The notes under the pieces are model-generated. The model made no database searches. It saw only the letters and a list, made by a program, of their open reading frames with translations, and was not told the DNA's origin. The translations under genes were made by a program, and so were the position numbers. A DNA stretch of 6,353 bases from a bacterium HR23. Its GTDB lineage: Bacteria > Chloroflexota > Dehalococcoidia > Lucifugimonadales > HRBIN23. The stretch's first letter is position 1. The number at the start of each line of letters is the position of its first letter. This document shows, one piece after another, positions 4,503-6,353 of this stretch. The stretch spans positions 1 through 6,353 of the forward strand of contig BEHZ01000099.1 in assembly GCA_002923335.1 (NCBI GenBank). The letters run 5' to 3'.

Positions 4503-5597
4503 TTACAACGGCTCCCATCGGTCCCCAAGACGGCGCATGATGCCGGCCATGGTGGTATACTCCATCTCCTCTAGAGGGAGGCGATGAGGTTCAAAGGGGC
4601 CATGCCGACGGAGCATATTGGCCAGGAGGTTGGCCTCCTGCCGGGCAAGGTCAAAGGCGGGGTCGTCAAAGAGGTCCCGGGGGCCTACCAGATGCCCCTC
4701 CGCCAACTGGAAGCCGGCAGCGATGACCCTGGGGGGGCCGTCAAAACGGGAGGGGGTGGCGTCCCTGAAGGAGGTGGGCATAAGGGGGCCATGGTGGCTC
4801 CCCCGCATCCACCCCTCTACGATGAAGGGATGGGCGAAAGGTTCCAGCACCTCCCCCACCGCCGGAAAGTTCCCTTGGCACCGCACCACCAGCACCGGGT
4901 CGTCCTTGCCCACATAGCGCCCTGCAATCTCCGCTAGGCGCTCGGTGGAGGAGACGGCCGCGATCTCCCCTGTCGCCCGATTGAAGACCCGCTTCACTGC
5001 ATACCGAGAGGGGGCCCCCATGAACATCAGCATGTCGTAGATTTCCGCGGGGGCGTTGAGGGTGATCTTCTTGTGGGCCTTCACATCCTGAATCTCGAAG
5101 GCGAAGCCCCGGTGCAGACTCTCGGCAATGACTAGCCCCGCGGTGTTGAAGGGGTCGGCGAACATCTTGTAAAGGGGGAGGTTCCACGCCCCCGCCGAGG
5201 TCTTGTCCGCCATAAAGACGATAACCGGTTCCGAGGGGCGCTCCTCCATCTCCATCTCCGCCAGGCCCGGCCCCATCCCTCGGATATTGCCCGAGAAGGC
5301 GTCGCTCAGTATGTCTTGCCCAGCCCCGTAGAGTTTCAGGCGTTTGGCAACCGCCGTGCCTGCCTTGAACACCTCAAAAGCCAGTTGGTGCACCTCAGGG
5401 TTATCTTCCCCACGGGTGTGGGTCATAACCAGTTGCAGGTCGTCCCCACACGCCAGCACCTTATAGTCAATCAGGGTGCCCCGACGCCGCGCTTGCTCCA
5501 GCATCTCCTGGGCGGTGCTCACCAGGTCCGGATGAATGCTGGAATGTCCCACAAACCCCCCGATATCCGCCTTGATGACGCTCAGCGTGATGCGCAT
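4503..5597 (-). CDS. fbp: Bifunctional fructose-1,6-bisphosphate aldolase/phosphatase (archaeal type)
   Basis: Archaeal-type FBPA/P (FBPase class V). One enzyme condenses dihydroxyacetone phosphate with glyceraldehyde 3-phosphate and then dephosphorylates the product to fructose 6-phosphate, making gluconeogenesis effectively one-way. The 364 residues carry the Mg-binding residues in KADIGG (Asp11), His18, GDDLQLVMTH (Asp52/Asp53), GAGQD (Gln94) and FMADKT (Asp131). They also carry KMFADPFNTAGLVI, the aldolase pair in RYVGKDDP (Tyr228 and Schiff-base Lys231, matching the Tyr229/Lys232 I recall for the Sulfolobus and Thermoproteus enzymes), GWMRGSHHGPLMP, RFDGPPR, DLFDDPAFD, RRHGPFEPHRL and EMEYTT. 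Both activities should be intact. It is somewhat shorter than many archaeal forms because the C-terminal tail after the GDRWEPL end is missing. The ATG has an excellent SD. It lies 87 bases downstream of the mutase gene on the same strand. Confidence 0.96.
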   Translation of the reverse strand: MRITLSVIKADIGGFVGHSSIHPDLVSTAQEMLEQARRRGTLIDYKVLACGDDLQLVMTHTRGEDNPEVHQLAFEVFKAGTAVAKRLKLYGAGQDILSDAFSGNIRGMGPGLAEMEMEERPSEPVIVFMADKTSAGAWNLPLYKMFADPFNTAGLVIAESLHRGFAFEIQDVKAHKKITLNAPAEIYDMLMFMGAPSRYAVKRVFNRATGEIAAVSSTERLAEIAGRYVGKDDPVLVVRCQGNFPAVGEVLEPFAHPFIVEGWMRGSHHGPLMPTSFRDATPSRFDGPPRVIAAGFQLAEGHLVGPRDLFDDPAFDLARQEANLLANMLRRHGPFEPHRLPLEEMEYTTMAGIMRRLGDRWEPL

Positions 5598-5600
5598 AGA

Positions 5601-5609
5601 ACCTCCTTT
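5601..5609 (-). promoter_or_regulatory. Strong Shine-Dalgarno site of the aldolase/phosphatase gene
   Basis: On the - strand AAAGGAGGT precedes the ATG (5597-5595), with four bases between AGGAGG and the start. It is a near-perfect anti-SD match, suggesting efficient and independent translation. The rest of the 87-base spacer (to 5684) shows no convincing promoter hexamers; a small GGGT/ACCC stem at 5653-5666 is too weak to call. Confidence 0.75.
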
Positions 5610-5684
5610 CCCCTTATCTTGGGCAGGCTAGGAAGGTGCCGAAGCGAACGACGGGTATCCGCACCCAGGGAAACCGACAAGGGC

Positions 5685-6353
5685 TCACACCCCGGCGGGA
5701 GGCTGGTATTCCCCCCACTCCTCCCGGAGCACCTGCATAATCTCCCCCAGGGTGGCATACTGGCGCACGGCGTCCAGGATATAGGGCATGAGGTTCTGGG
5801 TGCCCCGGGCCGCCTTACGCAAGGCCTGGAGGGCGCGCTGAACCTCCCGCTGGGAGCGGGTGCGCCGGACAGTATTGAGGCGCTCCAGGTGGCGCTTCTC
5901 CCCTTCCTTATCGACCCGCAGGAGGGGGATTTCCAGGCGCTCTTCCACCTGGAAGGCGTTGACCCCCACGATGATGCGCTTCCTCTCCTCCACCTCCCGC
6001 TGATAACGGTAGGAGGCGTCGGCTATCTCCCGGAGGAAGAAGCCGTTGTCAATACACGCCAGCACCCCACCCAGGTCGTCAATACGCCGGAAATAGTCGT
6101 GGGCCGCCTGCTCCATGCGGTTGGTCAGGTCTTCCACAAAGTAACTGCCCCCCAGGGGGTCAACGGTGTTGGCCACGCCTGTCTCGTAGGCGATGACCTG
6201 CTGGGTGCGCAGGGCCAACAGCACCGCCTTTTCCGAAGGCAGTGCCCAGGCCTCATCCAGGGAGTTGGTGTGGAGGGATTGGGTGCCCCCCAGCACCGCA
6301 GCCAGGGCCTGGATGGCAACTCGGATAATGTTCACCTCGGGCTGTTGGGCAGT
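5685..6353 (-). CDS. mcmA: Methylmalonyl-CoA mutase family catalytic subunit, 3' part (5' end outside window)
   Basis: C-terminal 222 residues of an acyl-CoA mutase catalytic chain; the family uses adenosylcobalamin to interconvert methylmalonyl-CoA and succinyl-CoA or related isomers. The frame is open to the right edge, beginning TAQQPE, then IQALAAVLGGTQSLHTNSLDEA (about 14-35) and NTVDPLGGSYFVE (62-74), all hallmarks of the end of the mutase TIM barrel. The tail contains NLMPYILDAVRQYATLGEI and ends EWGEYQPPAGV, where split catalytic subunits normally stop. There is no C-terminal B12-binding domain with DxHxxG, and none is encoded downstream in the window, so a separate small subunit is needed from elsewhere. 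The internal GTG at 6335 is not a start. Substrate-defining residues lie outside the window, so 2-hydroxyisobutyryl-CoA, isobutyryl-CoA or ethylmalonyl-CoA mutase remain possible. The aldolase/phosphatase gene follows after 87 bases. Confidence 0.93.
   Translation of the reverse strand, partial: TAQQPEVNIIRVAIQALAAVLGGTQSLHTNSLDEAWALPSEKAVLLALRTQQVIAYETGVANTVDPLGGSYFVEDLTNRMEQAAHDYFRRIDDLGGVLACIDNGFFLREIADASYRYQREVEERKRIIVGVNAFQVEERLEIPLLRVDKEGEKRHLERLNTVRRTRSQREVQRALQALRKAARGTQNLMPYILDAVRQYATLGEIMQVLREEWGEYQPPAGV

Noticed and set aside
4983..5006. SRYAVKRVF (Tyr199/Lys202) as the FBPA/P aldolase site
   Set aside because: It has the same Y-x-x-K spacing, but RYVGKDDP at Tyr228/Lys231 matches the known site in both position and flanking sequence.
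5645..5684. Possible -35/-10 promoter for the aldolase/phosphatase gene (TTGTCG ... GATACC)
   Set aside because: The hexamers match consensus poorly and the spacer is about 15 bases, so it does not stand above chance.
1..6353. tRNA, rRNA, CRISPR, insertion sequence, prophage or defence system
   Set aside because: Looked for cloverleaf-like segments, repeat-spacer periodicity, terminal inverted repeats and transposase or nuclease motifs; none seen. All long stretches are accounted for by the nine genes.

Overview
The window is a compact, GC-rich stretch of bacterial chromosome with nine protein genes and no intergenic gap longer than 98 bases. I see no tRNA, rRNA, CRISPR array, insertion sequence or phage gene. 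Gene content suggests a deep-branching, possibly thermophilic bacterium. The clues are an archaeal-type bifunctional fructose-1,6-bisphosphate aldolase/phosphatase, a methylmalonyl-CoA mutase subunit without its B12 domain, a short nicotinate phosphoribosyltransferase and a dihydropteroate synthase with an NQHG loop. Chloroflexota (Dehalococcoidia-like) is my best guess. It is inference from gene style, not from any marker gene.

Left block (1-1871, + strand): four tightly packed genes that look like one operon. They are a TlpA/ResA-type thioredoxin that runs off the left edge, a four-helix membrane protein resembling the CopD family, a divergent Lgt-like membrane protein lacking the canonical catalytic residues, and a 60-residue Trm112-type zinc-ribbon protein that overlaps it by 44 bases. 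The first three suggest envelope work such as thiol redox, copper or heme handling, or lipoprotein-related chemistry.

Middle block (1970-3354, - strand): folP and folK, overlapping by ATGA, catalyse adjacent steps of folate synthesis. No folB lies with them. They converge on the left block across 98 bases that hold two hairpin-forming inverted repeats.

Right part: a 97-base divergent spacer separates folP from a + strand nicotinate phosphoribosyltransferase gene (NAD salvage, 3452-4447). That gene converges on the - strand aldolase/phosphatase gene (4503-5597). Upstream of the latter, on the same strand, is the 3' part of a methylmalonyl-CoA mutase catalytic-subunit gene that continues past the right edge. 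Mutase and aldolase/phosphatase together fit a route from propionyl-CoA through succinyl-CoA and oxaloacetate to sugar phosphates, but co-transcription is not proven.

Most genes are ordinary metabolism. The most unusual points are the Lgt-like protein without catalytic residues inside a thioredoxin/CopD-like cassette, the altered short NAPRTase, and the bacterial FBP aldolase/phosphatase next to a split mutase. I did not find convincing evidence of a wholly new system.
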